From contig BEIJ01000002.1 of the NCBI GenBank assembly GCA_002923375.1, positions 372,001 to 436,000 on the forward strand: a stretch of 64,000 bases of DNA, given 5' to 3'. This DNA comes from a bacterium HR33. GTDB lineage: Bacteria > Gemmatimonadota > Gemmatimonadetes > Gemmatimonadales > GWC2-71-9. A program made the translations under genes and the position numbers. The notes beneath the pieces were generated by a model, which was not told where the DNA came from, searched no databases, and was given only the letters and a program-made list of their open reading frames with translations. Shown here piece after piece: positions 42,245-51,485 of this stretch (position 1 is the stretch's first letter; each line of letters begins with the position of its first letter).

Positions 42245-44689
42245 ATGACCTGCACCCTGGCAGCCGCACTCCTGTGCTCATCCGCCGCTTTGGGCCAGGC
42301 TCCCGGGCAGGAGATGCTGGTCACCAGAGACGGTGTGGTGCTCGACTACCCCGCCGACGGAGTGTGGAGGGCCAAAGCCCGCCGGGTGGTTGAAACCCGG
42401 GCCTTTCTCCGGAGGGCGGGGCGTGACGACCTGCTTAACGCGCCCATGCTCTTCATGGCGACCGCTCCCGCAGCCCTGTCAGGGGTTCTACGGGTCCCGA
42501 CGATTCTGGTGAGTTTCTCCGACGTGGACATGTCCAACTTCCCGTTCCAGGCTGCGCAATACGATTCCCTGTTCTACACCACCACGCCCCTCAGAGGCCG
42601 GCCCTACACTTTGCGGACGCTCTACCAGGAGATGTCCAACGGACTGCTCACTATCGACGGCAAGAGCTACGGCTGGGTGAGTGGAAACAACACTAGGGCT
42701 TACTACCTGGAAGCCTGCGGGAGCACCCTCAACGCGCTCAACTGCGCTACCGGGCGGTCCCGAATGTGGGAGTTGTTCACCAGCGCCCTCCAGCAGCTCG
42801 ACGGAACGGTCGATTTCGGCCAGTTCGACAACGACGGGCCAGACGGCATTCCCAACTCGGGAGATGATGACGGAGTGGTGGACGTAGTCCAATTCATTCT
42901 GCCCGAGATCGGCGGCGAGTGCGGCGGGCGGGGGATTTGGGCTCACAAGCACCGCTTGGACGGGTTGAGGATCGGAGGATCGGCGTACCAGACCAACGAT
43001 CTTTCCCCCAGTGGCAGGCCGATCATGGTCAATCCCTATCACACCGTGGGCGGAACCGGCGGGGATTCCTGCACGGATTCCACCGAGATCATGGGTATCG
43101 GCACTGCGGCCCACGAGCTGGGTCACGGGCTTGGCCTGCCGGACTTGTACGACACGGGTGGCGAGACCGAGGGGATCGGCGAATGGGGTCTCATGGGTTC
43201 GGCCAACTTCCGGAGCCTCTACAGCCCGGGCCACTTGTCCGCCTGGTCCAAAGAGAGACTGGGCTGGGTGTTGGTGAGAGAGCTCAAAAGTCGCGGGAGC
43301 TACGCGTTGGGCCCGGTGGTCACCGGCGATACGGTGTTCTTGATCCGGCCCAAAGGCGCCAATCCTAGAGGGGAGTATTTCCTTCTGGAAAACAAGCAGG
43401 CTTTCGGTTCGGATTCGGCCAACCTGTTGCATCCCAGCCGCCGGGCCGGCCCCAAGCTCGGCGGCCTTCTAGTCTGGCACATCGATTCCGCCAAGGTAGC
43501 CGTGGCCGGCCCGCCCTTCGCCAATTCGGTAAACAGCGGGGCGATACACGGCGTGAGACTCTTGCAGGCCGACGGGACCAGGGACCTCGAGGGGAGAATA
43601 AACCGCGGCGACGCGGGCGATCCTTACCCAGGCCTCACGGGCAACAATGCCTTGGGCCGCGCCACCAATCCGCAAGCCGCAAAGAACCACGACGGATTAT
43701 TTGCGGGCTTTGCTCTCACCAATATCCGGCAGAATTCCGATCTGTCGGTCGCATTCGATCTCTCGTTCGGGACGGTGATCCGGGCGAGCGACACGCTGGC
43801 GGTGGTACTGGTGGACGGCCAGCCCTACCGCAGATTCCACGACGTGCTCGATGCGGGTTCGGCCCACACGGTATCCATCGAGTCGCCTCAGGTAACGGGG
43901 GACGGGCGTGCGCGTTTTGAATTCGTATCTTGGTCCGACGGCGGAGCCCAGACTCACGAGTTTGTCGCCTCCGACGATCTGGACTCTCTGGTCGCGGCAG
44001 TGGACGCCTGGTACTTGCTCCGGGTGCAGGCGAGCGGCAAGGGTACAGTATCGTCCTCATCCCCCAGGGATTCTCTGGCGGCGGGTGTCTTCCTGAGCGC
44101 CGGGTCTTTGGTTCGGCTGATCGCCGCCAAGGGTGAGGGACAGGTCTTCGACGGCTGGAGCGGCGACACCGTGACACTCAGGGACACTCTCGACTTGGTC
44201 ATGAACCGGCCTTTCGACCTGGTGGCGAACTTCGCTCCGGTTCTGGTAGTGGGTTCCACCTCCATGCCCGCGGGGATCATGGGAGCCAGGTACCAACATC
44301 AGATCCCGGTAACCGGGGGCACAGGGCAATACCGGTGGCAGCTCGTCTCCGGTGCCCTACCCAAAGGACTGCTCTGGTTCACCAACGGCGTAATCGACGG
44401 CAGGCCCGAAGAGACCGGCACGTTCAACGCCGTAGGGCGGGTGACCTCCGGCAGCCAGATCGCCGAGGTCCCGATCACGATCGTGGTAAACGCTCCCGCG
44501 GTGGAGCTGAGCAAGGTTCTGGCGCACCTGAGCGGTGCGGACAAGCAGCTCACCGAGGACGAGATCAGATATTTCGATCTGCTGGGCAACCGAAACCAGC
44601 GCTTCGATCTCGGAGATTTTTTGGCATGGGTGGAGAAGACCAATGTGGTGCCGCCTGCAGCACCGGCTAGCGGGGGGAAGCGACGATGA
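42245..44689 (+). CDS. secreted M6-type metalloprotease with dockerin-like C-terminus (copy 1)
   Basis: An exported zinc protease of 814 residues. The signal peptide ends near A-L-G-Q. The catalytic domain has H-E-L-G-H at 290-294, a third ligand region G-L-P-D-L-Y-D and the Met-turn G-L-M-G-S. Domains with W-S-D-G-G and G-W-S-G-D (InlB-B-repeat-like) and a G-G-T-G-x-Y-x-W Ig-like domain follow. The last 35 residues contain L-L-G-N-R-N-x-x-F-D-L-G-D-F, a single EF-hand/dockerin-like loop. A GTG at 42173 would lengthen the signal region. It is coupled to a small lipoprotein gene, and the pair is repeated downstream. Confidence 0.85.
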   Translation: MTCTLAAALLCSSAALGQAPGQEMLVTRDGVVLDYPADGVWRAKARRVVETRAFLRRAGRDDLLNAPMLFMATAPAALSGVLRVPTILVSFSDVDMSNFPFQAAQYDSLFYTTTPLRGRPYTLRTLYQEMSNGLLTIDGKSYGWVSGNNTRAYYLEACGSTLNALNCATGRSRMWELFTSALQQLDGTVDFGQFDNDGPDGIPNSGDDDGVVDVVQFILPEIGGECGGRGIWAHKHRLDGLRIGGSAYQTNDLSPSGRPIMVNPYHTVGGTGGDSCTDSTEIMGIGTAAHELGHGLGLPDLYDTGGETEGIGEWGLMGSANFRSLYSPGHLSAWSKERLGWVLVRELKSRGSYALGPVVTGDTVFLIRPKGANPRGEYFLLENKQAFGSDSANLLHPSRRAGPKLGGLLVWHIDSAKVAVAGPPFANSVNSGAIHGVRLLQADGTRDLEGRINRGDAGDPYPGLTGNNALGRATNPQAAKNHDGLFAGFALTNIRQNSDLSVAFDLSFGTVIRASDTLAVVLVDGQPYRRFHDVLDAGSAHTVSIESPQVTGDGRARFEFVSWSDGGAQTHEFVASDDLDSLVAAVDAWYLLRVQASGKGTVSSSSPRDSLAAGVFLSAGSLVRLIAAKGEGQVFDGWSGDTVTLRDTLDLVMNRPFDLVANFAPVLVVGSTSMPAGIMGARYQHQIPVTGGTGQYRWQLVSGALPKGLLWFTNGVIDGRPEETGTFNAVGRVTSGSQIAEVPITIVVNAPAVELSKVLAHLSGADKQLTEDEIRYFDLLGNRNQRFDLGDFLAWVEKTNVVPPAAPASGGKRR

Positions 44690-45075
44690 AGTTGCCGTTG
44701 CGAGGGTTCTTGGCAATCGCGGCTGTTGGCGCCCTGGGATGCATCCAGGAGCCCGCGCCGCGAGAGCTTACCCTGAACCTGCTTACGCCCAACTCGGACG
44801 ACGGTGCGGTCATGTTCACCGTGAGCACGGCTGCGCCGAACCGGATTGTGTCGGCCACGCCCGTGTGCGAGGGGTGCAAAGTCTTTTACCACGAGGTAAG
44901 CGAAGTAGAGTTCCGAGTGATCGTCACCGGTCCCCTGAGGCCGGGACCCGTGGCCAAACTGCTGGTATCCGATGCTGCACCGGTGGGCGCCTATAGGGTC
45001 GACGTGCACGAGGTAGCCGCTAGGGACTTCCAGACCAAGAAGCCTACCGGGTACACCGTAGTGGTGGAGCGGTGA
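44686..45075 (+). CDS. small lipoprotein partner of protease copy 1
   Basis: A 129-residue lipoprotein with lipobox A-L-G-C near residue 19, then one compact, probably all-beta domain. Shared features with the second copy are T-P-N-S-D-D-G-A, C-x-G-C, I-V-T-G-P-L-x-P-G-P and a final G-Y-x-x-x-V. The ATG overlaps the protease stop by 4 bases, and its own stop overlaps the next protease start (GTGA). I do not recognise a named family. The size, anchor and pairing with a dockerin-like protease suggest a surface receptor for the protease, which is inference. Confidence 0.75.
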   Translation: MKLPLRGFLAIAAVGALGCIQEPAPRELTLNLLTPNSDDGAVMFTVSTAAPNRIVSATPVCEGCKVFYHEVSEVEFRVIVTGPLRPGPVAKLLVSDAAPVGAYRVDVHEVAARDFQTKKPTGYTVVVER

Positions 45076-47831
45076 ACCCGCTCTTCCTCCGGCGAGTACT
45101 GCGCCCTCTTCCCGTCGCCGCGCTGTTATCCACCCTGATCTCGACTGCCGGTTCGGGCCAGGAACGGCGGGTGGAAGCGGTACGCACCGCGGACGGGGTG
45201 ACCCTCGATTTCGGGGCGCAGATGGCCTGGAGAGCCAAGACTCAACGAGTCGCCCGCTTCCGGCAGCAGCTTCTAGCGGCCGGCCGGCTCGGCGAACTCA
45301 ACGCGGCGGTCCGGGCGGGGGCAGCGTCCGGTACGGCGGCTGTGGCGGGCACTTTCAGACTCCCCTCGGTGCTGGTGGCTTTCAGCGACACCGACACCAG
45401 CGCGCTGCCTCAGGCTTCACGCTACGACTCCCTCTTCTACACTCCTCAGAGCATAGCCGGCAGGCCGTACACACTCAGGACATTGTACCAGGAAATGTCG
45501 AACGGCCTCCTCTCGATCGATGGCGCCACCTACGGCTGGTTTCCGGGCCCGAACTCCAGGTCCTATTACCTGGACGCCTGCGGCACCAGCGCCAGCGCAC
45601 TCGATTGCCCCACGGGACGGCAGCGATTGCGAGAACTGCTCTTGGCGGCACTATCCGCCCTGGATCCTTCCGTGGATTTCGGCCAGTACGACAACGACGG
45701 GCCCGACGGGATCCCGAACTCCGGGGACGATGACGGGATCGTAGATCTAGTGCAGTTTCTGCAACCGGTGGTGGGGGGTGAATGCGGAGGGAGGGGCTAC
45801 TGGGCCCACAAGTTCCAGCTTTCGGACCTCGTCTTTGGATCCGGACCCTTCACTACCGACGATCCGGCGGCCGGAGGCGGCTCGATCAAGATAGACCCCT
45901 ACTACATAGTGGCGGGCGTAGGCGGTCCCAGCTGCACCGATTCCCGACAGATCATGGCGATCGGAACCGCCGCGCACGAGCTGGGACACGGACTCGGCCT
46001 CCCGGATTTGTACGATACCGGAGGTTCCACCCACGGCATAGGGGAATGGGGCCTCATGGGCTCCGGCAACTACACCAGCCTCGTTAGTCCGGCGCACTTC
46101 GAAGCGTGGTCCAAGGAACGGCTGGGATGGGTCCTGGTGAGAGAACTCACCGAACCAGGGACCTACGAACTCGGGCCCGTGGTGCTCTCCGACACCGTAT
46201 TTCTCATCCGCCCCGTGGGCTCGAATCCTCGAGGGGAGTACTTCCTCCTGGAGAACAAGCAGGCCCATGGTTCGGACACCTCGAACATGCAGACCGGAGG
46301 AAAAGCGGGCCCGAAACGGGGTGGGTTGCTGGTTTGGCATATCGACTCGGCGAAAGTTGCGGTGTGGCCCGCGTCGAACACGGTGAACAGCGGTGCGGTC
46401 CACGGTGTGGCCCTCGAAGAGGCTGACGGCATGGCACACTTGTGGAAGCAAACGGGAGGAAACCGCGGCGACAGCGGCGATCCGTATCCCGGGTCGGCCG
46501 GAGCGCTCCGCTTTTCTTTCGACACCAATCCGGCGGCGCTCAAGAACCACGACGGCGGCTTCGTGGGATGGGAGATAGATTCCGTGGTCCAGCTCGCGCC
46601 GGCAGGTGCGGTGCGTTTCGCTCTTCGGTTCGGCACTCCCACCTTGGTCCACGCCAGCGACACCGTCGCCGAAGTGATCGTGGACGGAGCGCGCTACCGG
46701 AAATTCTCGCAGATCCTGGTGCCCGGGAGCGTGCACACCGTGAGCATCGATTCGGTGCAACTGGCTCCCGATTCCTCGACGCGGTTCGTTTTCGACTCTT
46801 GGAGCGACGGAGGAGCGCGGACCCACGAGATCACCGCAAGAGTGGAGGGAGACACGCTGATCGCGGCGGTTTCCCGCTGGTACCGAATCCGAGTAGCGGT
46901 GACGGGCGGCGGCGAGGTGCAAAGCGACCCGGCTCTAGATCTCGGAGCGGGCGGCTACCTGCCGGAGGGTTCTCCGGTCGCTGTTTGGGCGATCCCGAAG
47001 CCGGACTCCGTGTTCGAAGGCTGGAGCGGAGACACCGCAGCTACCGCAGACACCCTCCACCTGGCAATGCGAAGGCCCTATCAGCTGACAGCTACGTTTC
47101 TTCCGCGACTGATAGCCGACGCTGGCACTCCAGCCGAGGCCGTGAGGGGGCGGTTCTACCGGCACCAACTGGAAGCCAGAGGGGGAACGGGAAGTTACCG
47201 CTGGACTCTGGCCGGAGGGTCGCTTCCGGCGGGACTGGCGCTCGGGAGCTACGGGCTGATCAGCGGCACTCCGGCCGAGCCGGGAGTGGATACGGTGGTT
47301 GTTCGCGTGACTTCGGGGTCCCAACAGGCGGAGGTGAGCTTGGTGCTGACGGTAAGGGAAGTGCTCACCGCCAGTGCCGGCACACCGCCGGGCCCGGTCA
47401 TGGGCAAGCCTTACGCTCACAGCTTGACGGCCAGCGGCGGGACGGGGAGCTACAGCTGGCGCCTGGTACAGGGAGAGCTCCCCCCAGGGCTGTCGCTGGA
47501 CGGCGCGGGTACCATCGCCGGAATTCCTGAAGCTACGGGCCGGTTCGTCGCCGTTACAAGAGTAGTCTCCGGTTCTCAACAGGCCGAACTGCCGGTCGAG
47601 CTCACTGTGACGGCTCCGCCGCTGGCGACCTCCACCGTAGTGTCGCAGCTGCTCGGCACGGCGTCGCGACTCAACGCAGACGAGCTTCGATATTTGGATT
47701 TGCTGGGTAACCGAAACGGCTCGTTCGATGTCGGCGACTTCCTGGCGTGGGTGGAAGCTACCGGCGCTCCATCCAGCGTCCTGGGTCCGGTACTCGAGCG
47801 CGCCGGCGGCGCGGGAGGAAGGAAGCCATGA
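45072..47831 (+). CDS. secreted M6-type metalloprotease with dockerin-like C-terminus (copy 2)
   Basis: A 919-residue paralogue of the preceding protease. The start is the GTG at 45072 in a GTGA overlap, and a signal peptide ends near G-S-G-Q. The zinc site H-E-L-G-H is at 302-306 with G-L-P-D-L-Y-D and the Met-turn G-L-M-G-S. InlB-B-like segments with G-W-S-G-D follow, then two G-G-T-G-S-Y-x-W Ig-like domains instead of one, and the terminal L-L-G-N-R-N-G-S-F-D-V-G-D-F motif. An aspartate-rich stretch near 205 (D-N-D-G-P-D-G and D-D-D-G) may bind calcium. Confidence 0.87.
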   Translation: MNPLFLRRVLRPLPVAALLSTLISTAGSGQERRVEAVRTADGVTLDFGAQMAWRAKTQRVARFRQQLLAAGRLGELNAAVRAGAASGTAAVAGTFRLPSVLVAFSDTDTSALPQASRYDSLFYTPQSIAGRPYTLRTLYQEMSNGLLSIDGATYGWFPGPNSRSYYLDACGTSASALDCPTGRQRLRELLLAALSALDPSVDFGQYDNDGPDGIPNSGDDDGIVDLVQFLQPVVGGECGGRGYWAHKFQLSDLVFGSGPFTTDDPAAGGGSIKIDPYYIVAGVGGPSCTDSRQIMAIGTAAHELGHGLGLPDLYDTGGSTHGIGEWGLMGSGNYTSLVSPAHFEAWSKERLGWVLVRELTEPGTYELGPVVLSDTVFLIRPVGSNPRGEYFLLENKQAHGSDTSNMQTGGKAGPKRGGLLVWHIDSAKVAVWPASNTVNSGAVHGVALEEADGMAHLWKQTGGNRGDSGDPYPGSAGALRFSFDTNPAALKNHDGGFVGWEIDSVVQLAPAGAVRFALRFGTPTLVHASDTVAEVIVDGARYRKFSQILVPGSVHTVSIDSVQLAPDSSTRFVFDSWSDGGARTHEITARVEGDTLIAAVSRWYRIRVAVTGGGEVQSDPALDLGAGGYLPEGSPVAVWAIPKPDSVFEGWSGDTAATADTLHLAMRRPYQLTATFLPRLIADAGTPAEAVRGRFYRHQLEARGGTGSYRWTLAGGSLPAGLALGSYGLISGTPAEPGVDTVVVRVTSGSQQAEVSLVLTVREVLTASAGTPPGPVMGKPYAHSLTASGGTGSYSWRLVQGELPPGLSLDGAGTIAGIPEATGRFVAVTRVVSGSQQAELPVELTVTAPPLATSTVVSQLLGTASRLNADELRYLDLLGNRNGSFDVGDFLAWVEATGAPSSVLGPVLERAGGAGGRKP

Positions 47832-48211
47832 AGCGGCTTTGGTGGATCGCCGCGATCGCGGGGTGGCTGTCCTCCGTATCGTGCGACGGCCCTGAAGTCG
47901 GCGAACTCACGGTGGACCTGGTTACACCCAACAGCGACGACGGTGCCGCGGTTCTCTCGGTCAGCTCGGCGAGCTCGAAGGAGCTGTTGGGCATCGCGGC
48001 CGCCTGCGACGGTTGCCGCATCTTTTTCGAGCAGGTAAGCCAGAGCGAAATCAGAGCCATCGTGACCGGCCCCTTGGCCCCCGGTCCCCTGGTGCGCGTT
48101 ACCGTCTCCGACGTAGGCTCCAGGTCCGCCTACTCGGCGCAACTGGAGCAGGTGGCGAGCCGGAGCTTCCAGTTGCGCCCCCTTTCAGGATACGCACTCA
48201 GCGTGCGATGA
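47828..48211 (+). CDS. small lipoprotein partner of protease copy 2
   Basis: A 127-residue lipoprotein with lipobox S-V-S-C near residue 19 and the same compact domain as the lipoprotein encoded at 44686 (T-P-N-S-D-D-G-A, C-D-G-C, I-V-T-G-P-L-A-P-G-P, final G-Y-x-L-x-V). Its ATG overlaps the protease stop by 4 bases. The two cysteines of C-x-G-C are kept in both copies and could form a small disulfide or bind metal. Function unknown; anchor or inhibitor of the protease are the leading ideas. Confidence 0.75.
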   Translation: MKRLWWIAAIAGWLSSVSCDGPEVGELTVDLVTPNSDDGAAVLSVSSASSKELLGIAAACDGCRIFFEQVSQSEIRAIVTGPLAPGPLVRVTVSDVGSRSAYSAQLEQVASRSFQLRPLSGYALSVR

Positions 48212-48243
48212 GTCCCAACTACGACCGCGACGCGAGAAATGGG

Positions 48244-48717
48244 TCATTGCCTCTGGCGCACCAGAACCCAGCGCCGGCCGCTTCTCAACCAGTCTTCTCC
48301 GGCCCATAAAAACTCGGCGAGCGCGATCGTGTCTCCCCGCACTTTGCCGCTGAGCCGATTACCCAGCTCGCTGCGAGGCCCTGAGAAGATCACGCTCACC
48401 GTACTGTCCGGCCGAATGGATCCCGCACCCGGTCCGAAAAGGGATGCGTCGAGACCCACGTCGCCCTGCATGAGGAAAGTGATTCGGGCGCGAAAGCCAA
48501 AGCCCGCGATCGAATCGAACAACAGCTCGAGCTGCATCCCCTGAGGCGCCGCGTCCGCCCGGCGTAGCACCCAGTAGCCCGCTATCGCTTCGGCCTGCTC
48601 CGAACGGCTCGATATTCCGGGCGAGGGCGGTTCCGAGGCCGGATCCCGGGTCGCTTCCGGCCGGCCCCCGCACTGTCCCAAAGCGGCAAGCAGCCCCAAA
48701 ACCAAAATTCTCTTCAT
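48244..48717 (-). CDS. lipoprotein of unknown function
   Basis: A 157-residue protein with lipobox L-G-Q-C near residue 16, a Pro/Ser-rich linker, and one domain beginning G-Y-W-V-L-R and ending R-W-V-L-V-R. These edges recall lipocalin-like or META-type beta-barrels, but I cannot assign it. It is transcribed toward the second protease-lipoprotein pair, 32 bases away, and shows no link to its neighbours. Confidence 0.6.
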   Translation of the reverse strand: MKRILVLGLLAALGQCGGRPEATRDPASEPPSPGISSRSEQAEAIAGYWVLRRADAAPQGMQLELLFDSIAGFGFRARITFLMQGDVGLDASLFGPGAGSIRPDSTVSVIFSGPRSELGNRLSGKVRGDTIALAEFLWAGEDWLRSGRRWVLVRQRQ

Positions 48718-48819
48718 GGGCCGGGGCCGGCAAAACGGGCGTCCGCCCAGGTCACAGGGTACCAGGCCATAGGGTAACCGAGTTCCACCGCACCGCTAGG
48801 AGTTTTACCCCGGGTGCCG

Positions 48820-48825
48820 TATTTT
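48820..48825 (+). promoter_or_regulatory. -10 box of the tRNA-Ala gene
   Basis: TATTTT ends 13 bases before the mature tRNA 5' end, so transcription would begin about 6-7 bases upstream of it. No convincing -35 is seen. Confidence 0.4.
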
Positions 48826-48838
48826 CCAACCCCGGGAA

Positions 48839-48911
48839 GGGGCGGTAGCTCAGCTGGGAGAGCACCTGGTTTGCAACCAGGGGGTCGGGGGTTCGAGTCC
48901 CCTCCGCTCCA
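48839..48911 (+). tRNA. tRNA-Ala(TGC)
   Basis: A complete 73-base cloverleaf. The acceptor is GGGGCGG/CCGCTCC with one G-U pair, the D stem GCTC/GAGC, the anticodon stem CCTGG/CCAGG with loop TTTGCAA (anticodon TGC at 48872-48874), and the T arm GGGGG-TTCGAGT-CCCCT. The discriminator base is A at 48911. The 3' CCA is not encoded and must be added. The gene stands alone, not in an rRNA operon spacer. Confidence 0.95.
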
Positions 48912-49215
48912 CTCGACGGTTCCTCCGCCGCGGGGCTGTTTGACCAGCCAAGCTGATGCGGAGAACCGCACTCGAGCCTCGGTGTGCTCGTGCAGAGTGC
49001 GGCAGACTTTCAGCCCGATGCCCAGACGTCCGCCCAACGAGGGCAGTCCAGGGGTGCTGGGATCGCAGGGCGGGATGTTCAACGGCAACGGTATCTTCCA
49101 ATTCGGCTTCTGAGTTTATCTGCACCTTGCCGGCTTCCGGGCCTGAGGTGCAGCTTGTGCACGATGGATAACCGATGCTAGTCCGCAGCAGACTGCGAAT
49201 CCCGGGGGTTCTGGT
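48912..49215. other. 304-base stretch without a gene
   Basis: Between the tRNA and the S9 peptidase gene. Short open frames occur, but none has a ribosome site, signal peptide or recognisable motif. I see no hairpin with a T-run. The piece must contain the peptidase promoter, but no confident -35/-10 pair stands out. Confidence 0.5.
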
Positions 49216-51381
49216 ATGCCTGTATTGAAGACACTCTCCGTTACGCTGGCGCTGTTAGGATGGATCGCTCCGGCAGCTCGGCCTCAGGCGGTCGGGATGG
49301 AGCAGCCAAGGAAGATCCCCGCACCGCCGGTGGCCAAAGCGGTACCGTTCAAGCTGGAGAAACACGGCCACGTGAGGATCGATCCGTACTACTGGCTCAG
49401 GGAGCGGGAGAACCCGGAGGTGCTGGCATACCTGCGTGCGGAGAACCAGTACACCGAAGCGGTCATGGCGCACACCGAGAAGCTGCAGCAGCAGCTCTTC
49501 GAGGAAATCCGCGCCCGCATGAAGGAAAGCGACATCTCGGCGCCAGTGCCCGACGGCGGCTATCTCTACTACACCCGCTACGAGGCCGGCAAGGACTACC
49601 CGATCTACGCCCGCCGCAGGGGCTCCATGGAGGCGCCGGAGGAGGTGCTCCTCGACGTCAACCAGCTGGCCGAGGGACACGGGTTTTTTGCGGTCATGGG
49701 TTTCCAGGTGAGCCCCCACCAGGATCTGCTGGCATTTGCGGTTGATACCGTGGGGCGCAGGATTTCCACTCTACGGTTCAAGAATCTCGCAACCGGCGAG
49801 TTTCTGGAAGACGTCATTCCCAACGTTACCGGCAATGTAGCCTGGGCGAACGACAACCGCACGGTCTTTTACACCCGGCAGCACCCTACGACGCTCAGGT
49901 GGTACCGTATCTACCGGCACGTGCTCGGGACCGATCCGTCCAGCGATGCGCTGGTGTACGAGGAGAGGGATTCCACCTTCAACACCCGGATATTCCGCAC
50001 GCGTTCCGGGAGGTTCCTCATGATTCACTCCAGCCAAACTCTGGCGGACGAGTACCGGTTTCTGGAGGCGGACCGCCCCGGCGGTCAGTTCCGGGTCCTG
50101 CTGCCCCGGGAGCGGGGCCACGAGTACGAGGCGGACCACGCTGGCGATTGGTTTTACATAAGAACGAACCACGGCGCGGCGAATTTTCGCCTGGTGCGCC
50201 TTCCGGTGAACGGCGCCGGCCGGGTGGATAAAGACGCATGGGAAGAAGTGATTCCCCATCGGGAGGACGTGCTCCTGGAAGGCTTCACCCTCTTCCGGGA
50301 TCACCTGGTGCTCACCGAGAGGAGGAATGGGCTGCGCCGCTTGCGCATCCGCGCCTACGACGGGAGCGGGGACCATTACCTGGATTTCGGGGAGCCCGCC
50401 TATACCGTCTCCGTAGGCGCCAACCGGGAGTTCGATACCCGCCTGCTGCGCTACGAGTACAATTCCCTCACCACTCCTCCCTCCTCGTACGACTACGACA
50501 TGGTCACCCGCGAGAGGCGGCTGGTTAAGAGGGAAGAGGTGCTCGGCGGTTTCGATCCGGCCAACTACGTGTCCGAGCGGCTGTACGCCCGTGCCCGGGA
50601 CGGGATCGCCGTTCCGGTGTCGATAGTGTATCGCAAAGGGCTGGAAAAAGACGGCGACAACCCGCTGCTTCTCTACGGCTACGGATCCTACGGCTCGAGC
50701 GTAGAGCCCACTTTCAGCGCTCTCCGCTTGAGCCTTTTGGACCGCGGATTCGTTTACGCTATAGCCCATGTGCGCGGCGGCCAGGAGCTCGGGCGACAGT
50801 GGTACGAGGACGGGAAACTGCTGCGCAAGATGAACACCTTCACCGATTTCATCGATGTGGCGGAGTTCCTGATCGAGCAGCGCTACACGCGTCCGGAGAA
50901 GCTGTTCGCTCAAGGAGGCAGCGCGGGAGGACTCCTGATGGGCGCGGTGGTCAACCTGAGGCCGGATCTCTTCAAGGGAGTGGTGGCCCAGGTACCGTTC
51001 GTGGACGTGGTCACCACGATGCTGGACGAAAGCATTCCCCTTACCACCAACGAGTACGACGAGTGGGGCAACCCCAAGGATCCCGAGTACTACCGCTACA
51101 TCCTGGCCTACTCCCCGTACGACAATGTGGAGCGGAAGGCTTATCCCAATCTGCTGGTCACCACCGGCCTTCACGACTCCCAGGTCCAGTATTGGGAGCC
51201 GGCCAAGTGGGTGGCCAAGCTGCGCGCCATGAAAACCGACCACAACCGGCTCATCCTGAAAACCAACTTCGAAGCCGGGCACGGCGGCGCCTCCGGCCGG
51301 TACCAGCGCTGGCGCGAGACGGCTTTCATCTACGCCTTCATCCTGGATCTGGCCGGCCTCGGTTCCGGCGGAGACGATTAG
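49216..51381 (+). CDS. prolyl oligopeptidase family (S9A) serine peptidase, oligopeptidase B-like
   Basis: A 721-residue enzyme with a likely N-terminal signal (about 1-24). A seven-bladed propeller (about 90-430) precedes a C-terminal alpha/beta-hydrolase domain. The triad is S569 (G-G-S-A-G-G), D654 (L-H-D-S-Q-V) and H689 (A-G-H-G-G). The segment after the serine (V-P-F-V-D, then T-T-N-E-Y-D-E-W-G-N-P) is the oligopeptidase B pattern. It should cleave short peptides, after basic residues if it follows OpB. Exported forms of this family feed on peptides in the periplasm. Confidence 0.9.
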   Translation: MPVLKTLSVTLALLGWIAPAARPQAVGMEQPRKIPAPPVAKAVPFKLEKHGHVRIDPYYWLRERENPEVLAYLRAENQYTEAVMAHTEKLQQQLFEEIRARMKESDISAPVPDGGYLYYTRYEAGKDYPIYARRRGSMEAPEEVLLDVNQLAEGHGFFAVMGFQVSPHQDLLAFAVDTVGRRISTLRFKNLATGEFLEDVIPNVTGNVAWANDNRTVFYTRQHPTTLRWYRIYRHVLGTDPSSDALVYEERDSTFNTRIFRTRSGRFLMIHSSQTLADEYRFLEADRPGGQFRVLLPRERGHEYEADHAGDWFYIRTNHGAANFRLVRLPVNGAGRVDKDAWEEVIPHREDVLLEGFTLFRDHLVLTERRNGLRRLRIRAYDGSGDHYLDFGEPAYTVSVGANREFDTRLLRYEYNSLTTPPSSYDYDMVTRERRLVKREEVLGGFDPANYVSERLYARARDGIAVPVSIVYRKGLEKDGDNPLLLYGYGSYGSSVEPTFSALRLSLLDRGFVYAIAHVRGGQELGRQWYEDGKLLRKMNTFTDFIDVAEFLIEQRYTRPEKLFAQGGSAGGLLMGAVVNLRPDLFKGVVAQVPFVDVVTTMLDESIPLTTNEYDEWGNPKDPEYYRYILAYSPYDNVERKAYPNLLVTTGLHDSQVQYWEPAKWVAKLRAMKTDHNRLILKTNFEAGHGGASGRYQRWRETAFIYAFILDLAGLGSGGDD

Positions 51382-51485
51382 GGGGTTTCCGACAGTGGTA
51401 GCCGGCGGAGGTTGAGATCGATCACTGGCTCTGGCCGCTCGGCCCTGTAGCTTATGGCTGTTTCCATAGCCAGGGAGGGCAGGCA

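Larger units (their letters stand above)
42245..48211 (+). repeat. tandem duplication of a protease-lipoprotein gene pair
   Basis: Two head-to-tail copies of the same two-gene module: 42245-45075 and 45072-48211. In both, a large M6-type protease with the same domain order and the same terminal L-L-G-N-R-N-x-x-F-D-x-G-D-F-L-A-W-V motif is followed by a small lipoprotein sharing T-P-N-S-D-D-G-A and I-V-T-G-P-L-x-P-G-P. Copy 2 has one more Ig-like domain. The copies are well diverged, so the duplication is old. Confidence 0.85.

Noticed and set aside
49183-49215. Sequence resembling a tRNA anticodon/T-arm piece before the S9 peptidase gene
   Set aside because: The arms do not pair and no acceptor or D arm is present.
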